A stretch of DNA of 64,000 bases, taken from assembly GCF_000189635.1 (NCBI RefSeq), contig NW_002476336.1, forward strand, positions 434,001 through 498,000, written 5' to 3'. The stretch is from Tetrahymena thermophila SB210 (taxonomy: Eukaryota > Ciliophora > Oligohymenophorea > Hymenostomatida > Tetrahymenidae). Of this stretch, positions 1 through 14,900 are shown one piece after another; position 1 is the stretch's first letter; each line of letters begins with the position of its first letter. Both the position numbers and the translations under genes were made by a program. Below the pieces are notes generated by a model. The model saw only the letters and a program-made list of their open reading frames with translations. It was not told where the DNA came from and searched no databases.

Positions 1-1
1 A

Positions 2-2097
2 AACTAGTTAAATTAACAAGATAGCCAAGATATAATTGACAATATCTCATATTAGAAACAACAATAAACTTTAAATGGTGCAAATAAAAATTTATTAATA
101 AATTAAATGTCTGTTTAAGTTTCATAAGCAATGAGTAATTCTTACTAGAACAATACTCACTAAGAAAAAAATAATGGAAACTACAATCAGAATAGTATCC
201 AACCTTTTTTTGCCCAAATGTAATAGTAAATAACTGGAAAACACGCGTTTTAAGTGACGAGCATGAATGACATAAATTAATAGTCAATAATACAAAGTGG
301 TATTTAGAATTAAGAAATAAAAAACAACAACACTAATAATACCTAGCAAATAGCAAATGACTAAAGCATAAATTTTAATGCAATAGGAAGCTCAAGGGAG
401 GCTTAATAAATTGATAACTAATATATTGAAGAAATTATAGAATAAGAAAAATATAGAAAATTGAAACTTGTTAGAGTGAGTATCAAAATAGACTAGAGTA
501 TACCAAATGATGAATTGACATCGTAGATATCAAAAGAAACGAATTGCTTAACTCAAATAGAAGAATATGTTTAATATTTATCTCCTTTGCCATTATTTTA
601 TAGCAAAGAAAAGAAAGATGCAACAATTATACATACTTATAGCTTTTACATTTAAAATTATTTGTATTTAAATAACTTAATGAGTGAAAACGATAATTAA
701 AATCAAAGATCTTTGATGAATTTAGATTAAAAGATGGATTAAAATAATAATCAAGATATTGTCAGCTTAGATGGTTAGCCTTTTGAGTAAAATCAAATAA
801 GCTAACCTGCTTTTGAAAAAAAATAAACTTAAAATTTAAGGGAAGATAACAATTTACCCATTACCATAACCTAAGCTGTTAAAGAAGGCTAAATTAAATT
901 AAATTAATAAACTCTTTTTTAGAGCTCTAGACAAAATTTTAATGATGAACTATTTCAAAATGCTAATAATCGTGCTTCAAATACTATAAGTTTCTAGTAA
1001 AGTCATGACAACATTGAATCAGCAACTGATAGAAAATTCTTGTAGAGCCATAATAATTTATAAATCCGAGATTAATAAATATCATTCAATGGTAAATATG
1101 GTGGAGTATAAACGCCATTCTAAGAAATTAATTAAGATTACACATAAATTGAAATTTATCCAAAAGATTATGAAAATAAAATGTATTCTAACATCAATAT
1201 TAATGGGCATAATGATATAAGCAATATAGGATTCACTGATAGATAAGTGGAAGAGCCCTCAGCTGAAAGAAAACTTTCCAAAAATATGGAAAAACTTTCA
1301 GCCAAATAAGAATATAATGCAAGCTAAAACCTTTTGTTGTTGGGAGATAGATAAAAATATCACAAAAATATTTAGAATTTTGATAATTTAAATAAAAATG
1401 TTTTGTATTAACTGCATGATGAGAACGACACATGCATTTAAGAAAATATAAGAGAAAGAGAAAAATCATCCGATAACTTTGTTAACTAAGTGAGAGATTC
1501 GAAAAGCTTAATTAAAAATAATCAAGTTTAAGAAAATTAGAGCTAATGCTCAGATTTAGAGTACAATAAAGATGTTATGGATGAAAGAGATGAAAAAGAA
1601 CTCTCAGTCATCATAGAGAGAAGTGAATAAAATTATTCAAATATAAATCATTATAGAAATTAGCTGAGCAAGCAAACATCTTCTAAAATTAATGATTTTC
1701 GTAATTTTAATACATTTTTTATTTTTAAATGCAATAATATTAATTATAATTTTAAATAATATTAGCTTTTCTAAATCAAAATCCTGTATATAGTTTCTTA
1801 AATTAGAAGTCTTAATTTTAAAGTTAGCTACTTCCAGAAGATCATAAATAGACTTTTTCAAATAACTTTTCTAAAAACAATTATGGCATTGAAAGTGAGA
1901 ACAGGAGCATAATTCACCCTAATATTATAGGGAGTGTATCTCAATAATATATTTAATAATTAAATAGCAACATATCAAAAGAGGGTAATTTGATAAATTT
2001 TACATCACAATATTATGATAGTAAGCTAAATAAAGACGGCAACCAAATAAATTATTTTTCTCAAAACTGCGAAAGTAAATTAAAACAATCAAATTGA
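2..2097 (+). CDS. C-terminal part of a Q/N-rich protein (5' end outside window)
   Basis: With TAA/TAG read as Gln, one frame stays open from the first bases to the TGA at 2095-2097, except for one intron at about 1701-1763 (GTAATTTT...ATTAG) that restores the frame. The roughly 675 visible residues are dominated by Gln, Asn, Ser, Asp, Glu and Lys, with runs such as QQQQ and NNTNN. No catalytic motif, membrane segment or signal peptide is visible. The absence of TGA over 2 kb of such AT-rich DNA is the main evidence that it is coding. An in-frame ATG at 680 could be an internal Met, but the open frame upstream has the same composition, so the gene probably starts before the window. I do not recognise the family. 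Low-complexity tails like this are common in ciliate proteins, and any functional domain could lie upstream. Confidence 0.7.
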
Positions 2098-2975
2098 TGA
2101 GAATATAAACAAAATTATTTCAATAAAAGAGCATTAATTATTTTAATCAATTTTTTATCAATAACTTTTACTATAAACTAAGCATATTTTATAATTAAAT
2201 CTATAAATAACAATATTTTATTAAAATTAAATAGTACAATTTATTTAAACATTCATTTATTATTTATTGTATTTTATAAATATTATAAAATCTTATGTTG
2301 GATTCAAATAAATCAGTTCAAATAAATACCTTATTTAATCCATTTTGACATATTAAATTAAATTTTTTGAAAGAGAATTTTCAAATACATTAAGATATAA
2401 ACTTTTCAATAAAAATATTTGTAGGAAAGGGTTTAATAATGAAGAAATTGCAATATTTACTTTATATTAAACTTAATTCTACTTATTTTGAAATGATTTA
2501 TTGATTCTATGATATAGATGATAAAATAAAATTAAATGTATTAGAATATTTAATAAAATAAATTTAGTTCTTTTGTTAGAACAAAATAAGTTATTTGAAA
2601 ATATATCAATTAAAAAAATTATATTTTTATTTAAAATACAATAAGCTGCTTACTTTTAGTCTTTTGCTAAATTGTTTTTGATCATTCTTATATTATGCAT
2701 ACATATATTTGTAATGTAAAAACAAATATTTATTTATTTGTTATAAATAGATAGATAAAGCTATAATAGCTGTAAGTGCCTTCAATTCTCAATTAATTTT
2801 TATATTTTGATTAATTATTATCTTATTTGTTTGCTTTATTGTATTAAAATATTAAAAAATTTGTATAAGCTGCGAATAACGATTTTTACTCTCATCAAAT
2901 TATTTAAGAATAGAAAAAAGATAATAGATATCTATAGATATATTATAAATAATACAAATAGTTTGAAGCTTAATC
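2098..2975. other. Intergenic, AT-rich
   Basis: This lies between the TGA of the Q/N-rich gene and the ATG of VPS13, two tandem plus-strand genes. It is almost pure A/T with frequent TGA in all frames. It presumably holds the 3' UTR of the first gene and the promoter and 5' UTR of the second. I see no RNA gene, repeat array or recognisable element. Confidence 0.6.
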
Positions 2976-5900
2976 ATGTTTGAATCAATATTGGAGAGAA
3001 TTTTGAACAATTATTTTGGGAGATTTATCACTGGATTAGATCAAAATAATTTACATTTAGGAGTATGGAAAGGAGATATAAAAATTGAAAATGTTAGTAT
3101 AAGAAGCGATTTGATGGATAATCTTGAATATCCGTTAAAAATAAAATATTCCAACATAGGAAGTTTAATAATTAAAGTTCCTTGGACAAAGCTTTCATCA
3201 ATGCCAGTTCAGATAATTCTTCAAGATATTTTTATTTTAGTTGAACCAATTGATGAAAAAAATTGGAATTTTTAGGATGATAAAGCAATAAATAGAAAGC
3301 TAACTATAATATAGAATTACTTATAAATGTGCATTGAAAAGTTTTTAATGAAACAAGAATAGAATTCTTTAATATAAACAAAAAATACTGAGGGTGGCAG
3401 CAGTTCTGATTAAGAAAATAACTAATCTTATTTAGGAAAACTAACAAAAAGGATTATAGACAACTTAGAGTTAACAATACAGAGGATTCACTTTAGATGG
3501 GAGGATAAAATATAGTAGTATTCATGGGGTAAATAAATATATAAAGAAATAAAAAGAGGAGATAAAAATTAACATACATTCAAATATTTTAATAGGAATA
3601 TCGCTTGAAGAAATTAGTGTTTTTACTTGTGATGGAGAATGGGTAAGCATTTTTGACTTAATATTTTATAATAAAAAATTAGTGTAAATAAAATGTTTGG
3701 ATTGGAGTAAATGAAAATTTATTGAGAATAAAAATAAGAAAAGCTATTTTAATAATTAATTTTATTCTAATTTATCAGAAAAAGAAATTTTTGGATGGAA
3801 CTCAAACATAAGATTAACTTATCAGAAAGCTTGGAGAAATTAAAAATCTGTCCTTATATTGGAATGATTCAGAGACTGAATTCCTGACTAGAGATTAACA
3901 AAATATCAATTAAAAAATGGTGTAATATGTGTAGTAAAATAAGTAAGAATTTTTTATAAAAAATTACCATTTAAATACTTTCATTTTAATAGCGAAAAAA
4001 AGCATGAAATATTAAATTTGTCCATTAATGTGAAGGTTTCTTAAAAAATTAATAGCAGTGAAATAATTTGTTAAGTAGAGCAATAGAAACTAGAATTTAT
4101 TCTTAAGGTCTAGTAACTTTTACAAATAACTAAACTATTAGAAAAAATGCAAGTCTATAAGAAATTATTATGGATGGCTTAAAATGATTAGAAAAAACCT
4201 GAAGAAGATAATCTAACAGAATAGGAATTAAATGACTATAAATAATCCTTTTTAGAAGTTATGGATTAAATAAAATAGTCATAGAATCTTCAAAATAGTA
4301 ACTTTGATATAAAGAAGACTTAAATGCCAATAATTTTAAGAAAGGTAAATAATTCATTGCTGCTAAGTTCTTTTCTATAATTACTTTGTTAAATTAGGTG
4401 AAGTATGAGGTACTTTTTGAATGGTCAAGAGAATGTGCTAAATAAAGAATTAAAGAAAAGACAATAGACTAAGAACAGGAAAAGAAAAATAAACAAAAAT
4501 GGTTCTTCTAAAATAAAAATGAAGCTCTTTCTAAATAAGAATAGGAAGAGATTGAAAGAAAAATTGAAATCGAGTTCGCTAAAGAAAATGATTTCTTAGA
4601 TTCTCCTGAAAAAGGTAAGAATCAGGGAAACAATAAAGATGGATCCAGTAAAAATAAATAAAATTTTACAAAGAAGTAGCTAATTAGCCTTACTAAAAAG
4701 AAAAAGAAGATAAATCTGATTATTGATTTTAACCTTCACATTTTAAGCATAGTGCTGTAAGAAAGCTAGAGCTAGAATCTACAACTTGATGTGAACAAAA
4801 TACATTTTTATATGGTTAAAAATGGTGATGAAAAACAAAACATAGAATTTACTGTTCGTAATATTATCCTATTTTAAGGTATAAAAAATTAGGATGAAAA
4901 TGAAAAACGCTTGATTGGCAATAACATAGATATATAAAAAGAAATGTTAAATAAAAATATTGGACTCGACTCTCCCTTTATAACTTCGCCTCAAACTCTT
5001 TAATTTCACTCTCAGTCTAGGAAGGTTTACAAAAAAGTTAATAAATATATTTATTGCCCAAAAAATGAAGAAAATTCATAAGATTTTGAAAATGAGGAAC
5101 AGGGGTATTTAGATGATTTTAAAGGTCGCAACAGGAAAGCCAATTAGGTAGATGAAGAATAAAAATATTAGGAAGATGAAGATTTAAGTGAATTTAATTC
5201 ATAATTTTCTGAAAATGAAGGTAAGAACAAAAGAGATAGATCAAAATAATCTGCTAATCAATAAAATCCATTTTTAAGCATAACTTTAGAGAAAACTATT
5301 CTGACAGCATCTACAGAGTAAAAAGAAGAAGAATAATAGACAATAAATTAAAAAATCACATCATTTAATACAGGGATAAGTGGTGAGCAAGCTGCTTCAT
5401 AACAACAATAATCTGTTAGTAATAATGAAGAAGATGATTATATTAAATTTAAATCTTATCTAAAATGTCGTGTGTAGCCTTTAGTTGTATTTTATGATAA
5501 GGATTTTATTGATAGAACAAAGAAATTCTTTGAAATAAAAAATCAAGATGAATTTTTAAAGTCAGCAACCTGGTAAAAAATTGAGTAAATACAAGATGAA
5601 ACAGCTAATAGATTTTCGAGAGCAATTAAACAATAAAGTAAAAATGAATGGATATTAGATATCGAAATTTTCAGATAAAAAGTTAGAATACCTGTAGATA
5701 CCTCAGAAGCTTTGTGGGAATTAAAAATTCCAAAGATTTCTATCAAAAATATAAATACAAATTCTAATTCGAAAATTTAACATAATGCCTATATAGAAAA
5801 CATTAGCTTATGCTTAAAAGAAACAAATATTAGTACCTACTTACTGAGAGATTATACAATGCAGGCTGAAATCATTTAAAATAAATAGCAAATAATATAG

Positions 5901-8900
5901 TAATAAAATCGTTATTAAAATACAAGAAATAAACAGCCAGATGAAATTCCATTATTTAAAACAACTTTACTCCTTCCTTCTCTTTCTCTTGAATTGACAG
6001 AAGCATTTTGCAAAAAAATCCTTCTGATCCCTTAAGCATTTAGATTGAAAAAAAATAAAAAGTAAGAGAAAAGAGAAAAACTAAAAGAAAAACTGTTATC
6101 AAACTGCACTCATAAAGGTTATCTGTAATGCAAAGAAAACTATGAATGGAATAAATATTTCGTTGTATTTGCAGGAGCTTATTTATATTTTTTCAGTGAT
6201 GATTCTATTTCTTCTTCTGACATACTAAAACAAATTTATATCAAAAACTCCTTGATTCATAATTCTCTATCAAATGCCGGTAATTCTCCTCATAAAAAAA
6301 ACTCAATAAACCAAGGCTTTTTACTACACCCTTATACTTTTAGCATAAAAAATAGGTATTTTTTATAAATATTTAATTAAAAATTCTTAAAAATAAAAAT
6401 AAAACTTAAAAAAAAGATATGATTAATGCGAACTAGCTTGTGGATAGAAAAAAGAATTAGTAGATTGGACTACGAAGCTAATTTAGAAAGTAGAAGAATA
6501 TGCTACAATAGAAGAGTTGATCAAACTCAAAGAAAAAGAGGAAGAAGAGATTGAGGATTCAAATAACAGGAAAGAAGAGGAGGATACTTCTATAGGAAAT
6601 AATTAAGACAAAAGCAAAGAGAACTTTCATGATGCATAATAAAAATCTTCTGAAGATAAATAAAGATCCGAAAGTAGAAGCAATAATCAAATGCATTTGA
6701 ATTCTTTAATTTCTATTTCTATGGATAAATTTAACTTAAAAGTTATTAAGTTTAAGCTTAGAGGTTCTCCTTCTGACTAAGGAAGAATTAGCATTACCTA
6801 AGCTTCATAGAAAGGTTTGAATAGCCCTGATTATAATAAGTGTGAAGAAGGAGAAGAATAGAGTGAGTAAGATTATTACATAGACTTACAGTTGTATAAA
6901 TTAAAAATAGATAATAAGAGTTATCAAACAGAAACTTAGATGTCAATTTAATTTAAACAAATAATTTTACTTGATGGAGTTTTTAAATTTACAAATGAAA
7001 GATTTTAGCCTTTAATTTAAACAGAAAAAAATACTTTTTCAGAGATTTTAATCATAACCAGAAAAAATAACAAGAAAATTAATGTACCAAATAAGGAAAT
7101 TATTGTTACTATGCAGAAAGCTTTAGTTAATTGGAAGCCAGATACCATATTGAAAATAAGAGAATGGGTAAAAATTATGAAAGGACTTCCAATTGTCACA
7201 ATATTCAAGTAGGAGGAAGAGATGACTATTGAGTAAATTCTATAAGAGGCTATACATAGAAATCAAGAGAGAGAACAAGCATATACTTAGAGCTTTTAGA
7301 CAGTAAAAGATAAGTAGCAGCTATTTATTAATTATAGCTAAGCTTAAGAGGCAGGAAGATGTTCATAACTATTATTTGATTTAGGGTTATAGATTGAGTA
7401 ATTAGAAGTTAATTTAATTCACAGAACTTCTCATATGGGTATTTATAACGCCAAAGTTTAAAATGCTGATGTAGTCTTTAAAAAAACAGCAGAAGCTAAG
7501 TATTTAGATGGAACTATTAAAGAATTTACTGTTTATGATATCACTAACTACCCAAAAACAATTGACTCCAATCTATACTTTGATCAGGTAGGCCATACAT
7601 TTTTTTTTTAATCTTAAATTAATGTAAAATTTTAACAAAATTATAAAAATAATGAAAAGATCAAACCGACTCCTTTATTAGGAAGAAAGATTGGAGCAGA
7701 GAACTCAAAGAAAAATAATGGAAGATTCAGATTTGCTTCATATTAGGATTAAAATATTTATAACAAAGATAGAGTGAATTCATTTTTGCAACTTGATTTC
7801 AACGAGATATTTGCTGTGTACCAACAATAACCTATAATGAGAATGATAAATTACATAGTAAACTACTTTTGTTGGATCTTTATTTAGCCTGAGTTTTTAA
7901 CCATGAATGATGATTATTTTGCATAAAAATTAGTCTAACCAGATCTTTAGCCGAAAAATGTAAATATTATAAATTAAAATATCTTTTTTTATCATATCAA
8001 CAATCATATTTTTTAAGGTTTGGGGTAGCAAAATAGAAATGCTTTAAAAAATCCTATTTGCAACATTTATGGATATAAGAGTGTATCTTTACGATTCTTT
8101 TGTTCAAATAAAACCTTTTCCATAATTTACTGAATTCTTTTAACTTGACACTAAGTTAGTTGAAGTTTATAATTCTCCTTTTTAGTCAAATAGAAGATAC
8201 AAAGTAATTACTTTTATAAATTGAAAAAAAGCATACAATTAGTTTTAATAGAAATTAATAGTTCCTAAGGGTGCTGATAGGCTATTCAATTTACTAGAAG
8301 AAGATTGGAATATACATGTTCACCCAATGACAATATAACATGTCAAAGACAACTGCATATTTAAAAACATATCTACTCTGACAAGGTATAATATGAAATG
8401 GAATAGGATGTGCTTTTATCCAAATTTAAACTATTTGTATCCTGAATTAGATAGTAAAATAATGAATTTAAAGCAATAAATAATAATTATTTTAATTATA
8501 AACAGACAGTGTTATTGACAGTGGATTCTGGATTAGAAGTGAATTGCATCCATTCACTCTGAAACTTTTCAGAAACGAGTATATTCATCTAATTAGAATG
8601 ATTATCCATAATTTTACATAAAATGACTTCAAAGATATATGGTTTAATCACTCTTAAAAGGTTCAACAATTGTTTCCACCTGGTAAGATTTTATTTAATA
8701 CTTTGCTATTTTAATTAAATTAATAAAATAATCAGCTGAAATGAACTTTTACATTGATTTCCCTAATGTCTCTGTTTTTGCAATGAGCAGAGTAGATGAT
8801 ATACCACATATTAAATTAGTAATCAATAGATTACGTCTTAAGTGGTTAAAAGACCAAAAAAATGATATAATTATTGCTTTATACGGTGAAAAGATTAATA

Positions 8901-11900
8901 TTTCTTATTATGATAAAGTTGATAATTAAAACTTGCTAGAAAAAAAATTAATGGGCGAAGATATTTTAAAGGTATAAAAAGTGAAACTACAAGGAAAATC
9001 TAGTGACATTTTCCAAATCGATCACACATTTGTTATTGATCGCTAATATACACCACTATAACTATCATAAATGAATACATATGGATTTGAAGATAAAGAA
9101 TTCAATGAGAAAAGAGCTTAATTTACTTTCTATGAAAATATGTTCTCTGGAAGTGGAGACAAAGTAAATATGAAACACTTTTGAGCTTTTAAAATACATT
9201 TATTTTTTATTTTATTATTTTTCAGGATATGCTTTTGAAGTTTTAAGATGTGAAAGTTTATGTGAAGTCTAGTGTAATTATGAATGTGGCTTTTTGGTCA
9301 ATGATGCAATAAGATTGCTGGCCTAAAAAAGATGTCTGGGATGATTTAAATAGAATCATTTTCATGACTAACTTAATAAACTGCCAATTAATCCTACCAA
9401 GTGATTAAAGCGATTTGGTTCTTTTCTCTAGAGGTGAAGTTTCATATGTATTTATGAGGTAATTATTTTAAATATTTTAAAAGAAATTATATTTAATAAT
9501 TATTTGAAATATTCATTTTAAAATAGATAAAAAATGAAGTAATAAGAAGACTTTAGGGAAAGGTTTATGAAAGGATAGGTTGACAATGAATACTTAAATG
9601 ATATGGGTGATGTTTATACGTTCTCAGTAACTTTAAAAGATTTTGAACTTTATAGATGCAATATATAAGATTTGAACAAACAAAAGTTTGATCAAATACC
9701 TCGTCGAAGCATCTTGATGCCTGCAAATATATTGTGGCATATGAACAAATATATTTAAATAGCTGATAAACCTTACTATCCTGTTTTCTTTAATGTTAGA
9801 CATGATATAAACTTTGATAAAACTATCATCAAATTTTCATACAAAGATATTTATTTGATAAAAAGAGTCATAGATTTCTGGAAGAAGGATTTAGTAAATC
9901 AAAAAAAAGATCCTGATTGGGTAAATTTTATGTTAAATTTATTATTGGCTTATTCATAAAATTAAAATTAAAAATAGGTCAAAATGAAGTAGGAAGAAGA
10001 GGAGGCATTTAAATAGGATCCAAAGAATTCATAAGAAACTCCAAGCTAGTAAACTATTTTTGATGTTGTTCTGCATGGTGCAAAAGTTTTTATAATTAAT
10101 GATGGTGAAGGCAGCTCAGTTCCTGTTTTAGAATTAACTTTAAATGAAACTTAAATGGTTTATAATATTTCTAAAGTTAAAAGTATTATGTCTGCAATAT
10201 TAAAGTTCTCTTTAGGTTTTTATAATCCTAGTACAAGTAAATGGGAGCCTATCATTGAGAGAGCTGCTCTTGATTTTGATATTTCTTTTAATAAATACTC
10301 AAATCCTAGAAAATAAATTATTATAGAACTCAATCCTGAATATGAAGAAATCAACATCAATATTTCTAAGGAACTGATTAAAATAATTAAGCACACTATT
10401 ATCAGCTGGAAAAGAGAAATTTAATTGCTAGAAATTGATGAAAAAGTATACTAGTAAAGTATCAAAAATTAAAATTTAATATACATGGAATAAATATTTG
10501 AAGAATGTGAGGAAATGGAGGAGAATCATGCTCTTTAGTCTAATATTTCTTCTTAAATTATTTAGAATATGACTAATAATAGTGGAAATAATTAAACTTA
10601 AAGCAACAATAGCGAAGCAAACTAAATCTACTAACCTTCAAGTAGCTAATTGAGATAATAATTGTAAAAATAATCTTCTTACATTAGAAATAACTCTGGA
10701 AACAATCACCAAAATTAGTATTATCCCCAATCTCCAGAGAAAACATCCATATTCTAAAGAGATTAATTTAACTTTTCATCTGATTTTAGAATGGAATCTC
10801 TTGCATTATCAAGAGAAACTTCTACAAAGTTTGTTGAAAGCGCAGAAAAAGAATCCCTTGAATATGTTTCTCCCTACACAATCAGAAATGAGTTAGGATA
10901 TGCTATTTCTATAAAATCAGACTATGATCCAAACAAGCCTAATAGAGTTACTTACGGAGCTTAAGTAATCAATTATCACCCTGGATATACAATTCCAACT
11001 TGGACAGAAATGAATTATTAAATTGATTCAGATACGTATTCTAATTTTTTTAATAATTCTGATCTAAGAGAAAAAAGAACTATCACTCTAACTCTGAAGC
11101 ATCCATATTTAGAATTTGATGCAATTAATGGTATAGATTTAGACTCAGTACAAAAAACCATGGTAAATTTAAATTAAATATAATTTTATATTAACTTAAT
11201 AATCGGTTTAATAAACAGCACTAACTCTAATCTAAGACTGATAAAACCTTTTAGGCAACACAATTAATTATTGAAGTTATTCCTTAAGCTACAAGAAAAA
11301 TGATAATACTTAGGTCTTCATTAACCTTCATAAATAAACTTGATGAGACTCTTGAGATATAGCTAATGCATCCTTCTATAATCTAGAGTTTCACTAATGG
11401 AAGGGAAAGCTAAATAGATTCTTAAGAGCATGTTGACTCTAATATAAATAGTGAAGCTAATATAGAAGAATATCCTTCAACCTTTTTCTTGCTGGGTCCA
11501 AATCAAAGACTCTGTATTCCTTTTGACAAAATAAATTACATCTTATTGTTCAGATTTAGTAATCAGTTATGTTTAACTTTAAAATAGATAGAAGGTTAAG
11601 ATTTAACAAATAAGTCAAAGTATATTTATTTACTCTTATGAATTATTTATATATTTTAAATAATATCATTTTTAACAATAAGGTGGTCTTAAAAGTTAAA
11701 TCTAAGTAAAGTTACTGAAATACATTAAGAGATAGTCAGTTACCCCCTTAGGCATAGCAATGATAAAATTTCAATGATTAAATTTATAAAGAAACTAGAG
11801 GGAGAATGCATAATATAAGCAGAACCAAGTATAATAGTAAAAAATTGTCTTCCCTTACCAATCAAATACAAGCTGTATTTTGAAAGTTAAGTAAACGATT

Positions 11901-14900
11901 AAATAGATGTAAAAACATTTGATGGGACACTTCACATTTAATAAGAAATTCAATCACATTATGTCTCTTTAGACCATAGAGTCTTTATCAATAGTTAATT
12001 TGTTAAATTATTTTTATTATTTTTTTTTTATCAAAATAACTATTAAATAAAATAGTTCAACTTCCAGGTTATAAATGGAGTAAAAAAGCTCTTCTATACA
12101 GTCCAGAAATTAATGAAAACCAAGTAGAAAAAATAGAAATCTTTGATTATTAGGAATATTCAACATACTTAGAAATTTAAAAATGTGAAAACACCTTTGG
12201 TAGTAAAAAATATTTTATTTACACTCCCTAATTTGTAATCAATGAAACTCCTTATGATATCTTTTACTTCTCAAAACAAAAGAATAGAGTAAATTATAAT
12301 AAATTAATTAACTTTTTTTATTTATTTATTTATTTTGATTTAAATTTAATTTAGATGCAAATCATCTCTGGATAAAGAGTAACATAGGTGTAATAGCAGT
12401 TTTAAGATGTTGAATAAAATAATTTACCTTCTGCTAAAATATGTTTACTGTCTAACTTATAAAATTTAATCATCTCACTTAATGAAAACGGAGATCATCA
12501 ATCATAGCCCATAGACTTATAGACTTTTGGATAAAACACAATTGATTTATGTGTAAAAATATAAAAATTAGCATTAATAAGTTAAATTAAATATTTAAAA
12601 TTTAGGTTCCTTAAGTAGAAGAACCAACATCTTTGTATTAGTTTGGAATGAACGTTTCATTAATATGTGCAGATTCAGTGCAGCAGATTTATATTAAATC
12701 AGTAATAATTAGTCCTAAGTATATAGTGGTTAATAAGGTATGGTTTAAAAGGCATAAAAATTTTTTATTTTAATAAGTATTTTATAAAATTAGACAAATT
12801 ACAGTATGAGTGTATGTCAAAGCACAGAAGAAAAGAGTGTTACTGTAGTTGAGGCAGAAAGTAGATTACCATTCTTTTGGACTAACTTTTACAAAAATAA
12901 GCATTTAAGGATAAGAGTATAAGAGCCTGACGAGGGAACTTGGGGTTGGAGTGGTTCAATAGATGTTAATGATTCATAAAGTAATATGATATCTTTCTGT
13001 CTAAGAAATTAAAGAAATGATAAACATACAAAATTTATGAAGCTGGATGTAAGATAGGATGAGCATCTTGTCTATTTAGTGCTTCACGAGTGTAATAATG
13101 AAGAAGAAGCTGTTTACATTATAGAAAACAAGCTCGATGATATTGAAATAGAAGTTTCATAAAGAGATCAACTTTAGTAAATATTTATTTAAATACTAAA
13201 TTATTTAACTTAACTTATTAACAATAGATTCTTCGCTATTAGTGCTCATACAAGCTAATAATTTGCTTGGGAATAACCAATATAGAATAAGGATATTTAA
13301 GTAAATTTGAAGTTCAAAGGCAAGTATTTAGATCAATATGAAGTAGAACCTTTAATACTTAACTTAGAAGATAATGATAGTGAAAGGGAGTATAAAATAT
13401 GCTCTTTAAAAAACGAAGATGAATTCCTCATATTCTATGGTATGATTTGTATTGAAGGATCAACAAAAAAAGTTAAATTCTACTTTGAACATGAAATCCA
13501 TGAAAGAAACAAGCTAGAAGACAATTTAGATATTCAAGTAAAATTATTTTTCTTTCTTTCTTTCTTTATTTATTTATTTGTTTCTTTTTAGAAAAAACTT
13601 AAAAATCTAACAACTAAAAATGTATAAAAAAAGGTGGGAGCAAAACTTAAAAATTTTAACATAAGTTTGATAAGTTGGAATAATTAGAAAAGATAAGAAA
13701 TAGCTTTATGTCATTTAAAAAATATAGATTTTGTCATGCTGCAAACTTAAAGCGAAAGAACATGCTAGCTGAAAGTTGGGTTTATTTAAATTGACAATAA
13801 TATCTCTTACTCAGCATCTTTCCCTGTAGCTTTTACTCCTACTGCTTTTGAGTAATTATTTATATATATATATTTATTTATAATTTTTACATTTATTTCC
13901 TTAAATTTAAAAAATAAATAATAGAAAAATGTAGAAACTCAACCGCCCTCATTTTAGTTTAATATTAGTACAAAACATAATGGTTAAAAATATTAAAATT
14001 ATTAAGAGTGTAAAGTGCTAACTTTAGCAATCTACTTTGAAATTAACAGATAATTTCTTAGATTGCATAATTAATTTTATTTAAGAATGTAATGCACCTT
14101 TGTAAGCTATCCAGAAATAGCAAGATACCATTCAAAATAATGATAAAAATGCTAGTAATAGAGTAATGAACATGAAAAATATCTTTAATAAAGGGAATAG
14201 AGTGAGCTCTACCTAAAGTATGTTTGGTGATAATAGTGGGTATATAGATAATTTATAAGAATTGAGCATTTAGAATGATATGTTAAGGAGTAACTCAAAT
14301 ATTTAATTTGAGTGGTAATATTCGAAATTACCTAACATCTAAGCTATAACTTTGATTAACGAAATTGAGATTTACCCAATTGATCTTGATCTCTCTTTTA
14401 AGGCAAACACAAAGGAAGACTCTGCAGATCAGACTTTCTTTGTTTTAAACATTTTCAAAGCTATAGGTTTAGCATTTAAAAATATTGATAATGCATCAGT
14501 AATAAAATATAATATTTAATTAAATTCTAACAAAATATATTTTAAATAAATTAATAAATTAGGTTAATTTAAAAAGAACAAAGTTACATAATGTTTTAGA
14601 TACCACATCTGGAGCAATCAAGAGATTAGTCAAAAGTTATTATCTAGCAGTTATTTCTATTTTCTTAAATATGATTGGGTCTCTTAACCTATTCGCAAAT
14701 CCTCTTGGTTTTGTTAAGAGTATTTACATTGGATTTTCAGATCTTATCAGTTATCCTATTGAAGGATTTATTAAAGGACCTGTTGAAGGTACTATATCTA
14801 TTTTTAAAGGAGTAGGAAGCTTAGCAAAAAATAGCATATCCGGTTCTTTTAACTCAGTATAATCCCTTACAGAGCCATTATCGACAGTCTGCTCTACTCT

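Noticed and set aside
1005-1861. Short standard-code ORFs (1005-1220 plus, 1233-1469 and 1637-1861 minus)
   Set aside because: They overlap the long TGA-free plus-strand frame in other frames and have no family features.
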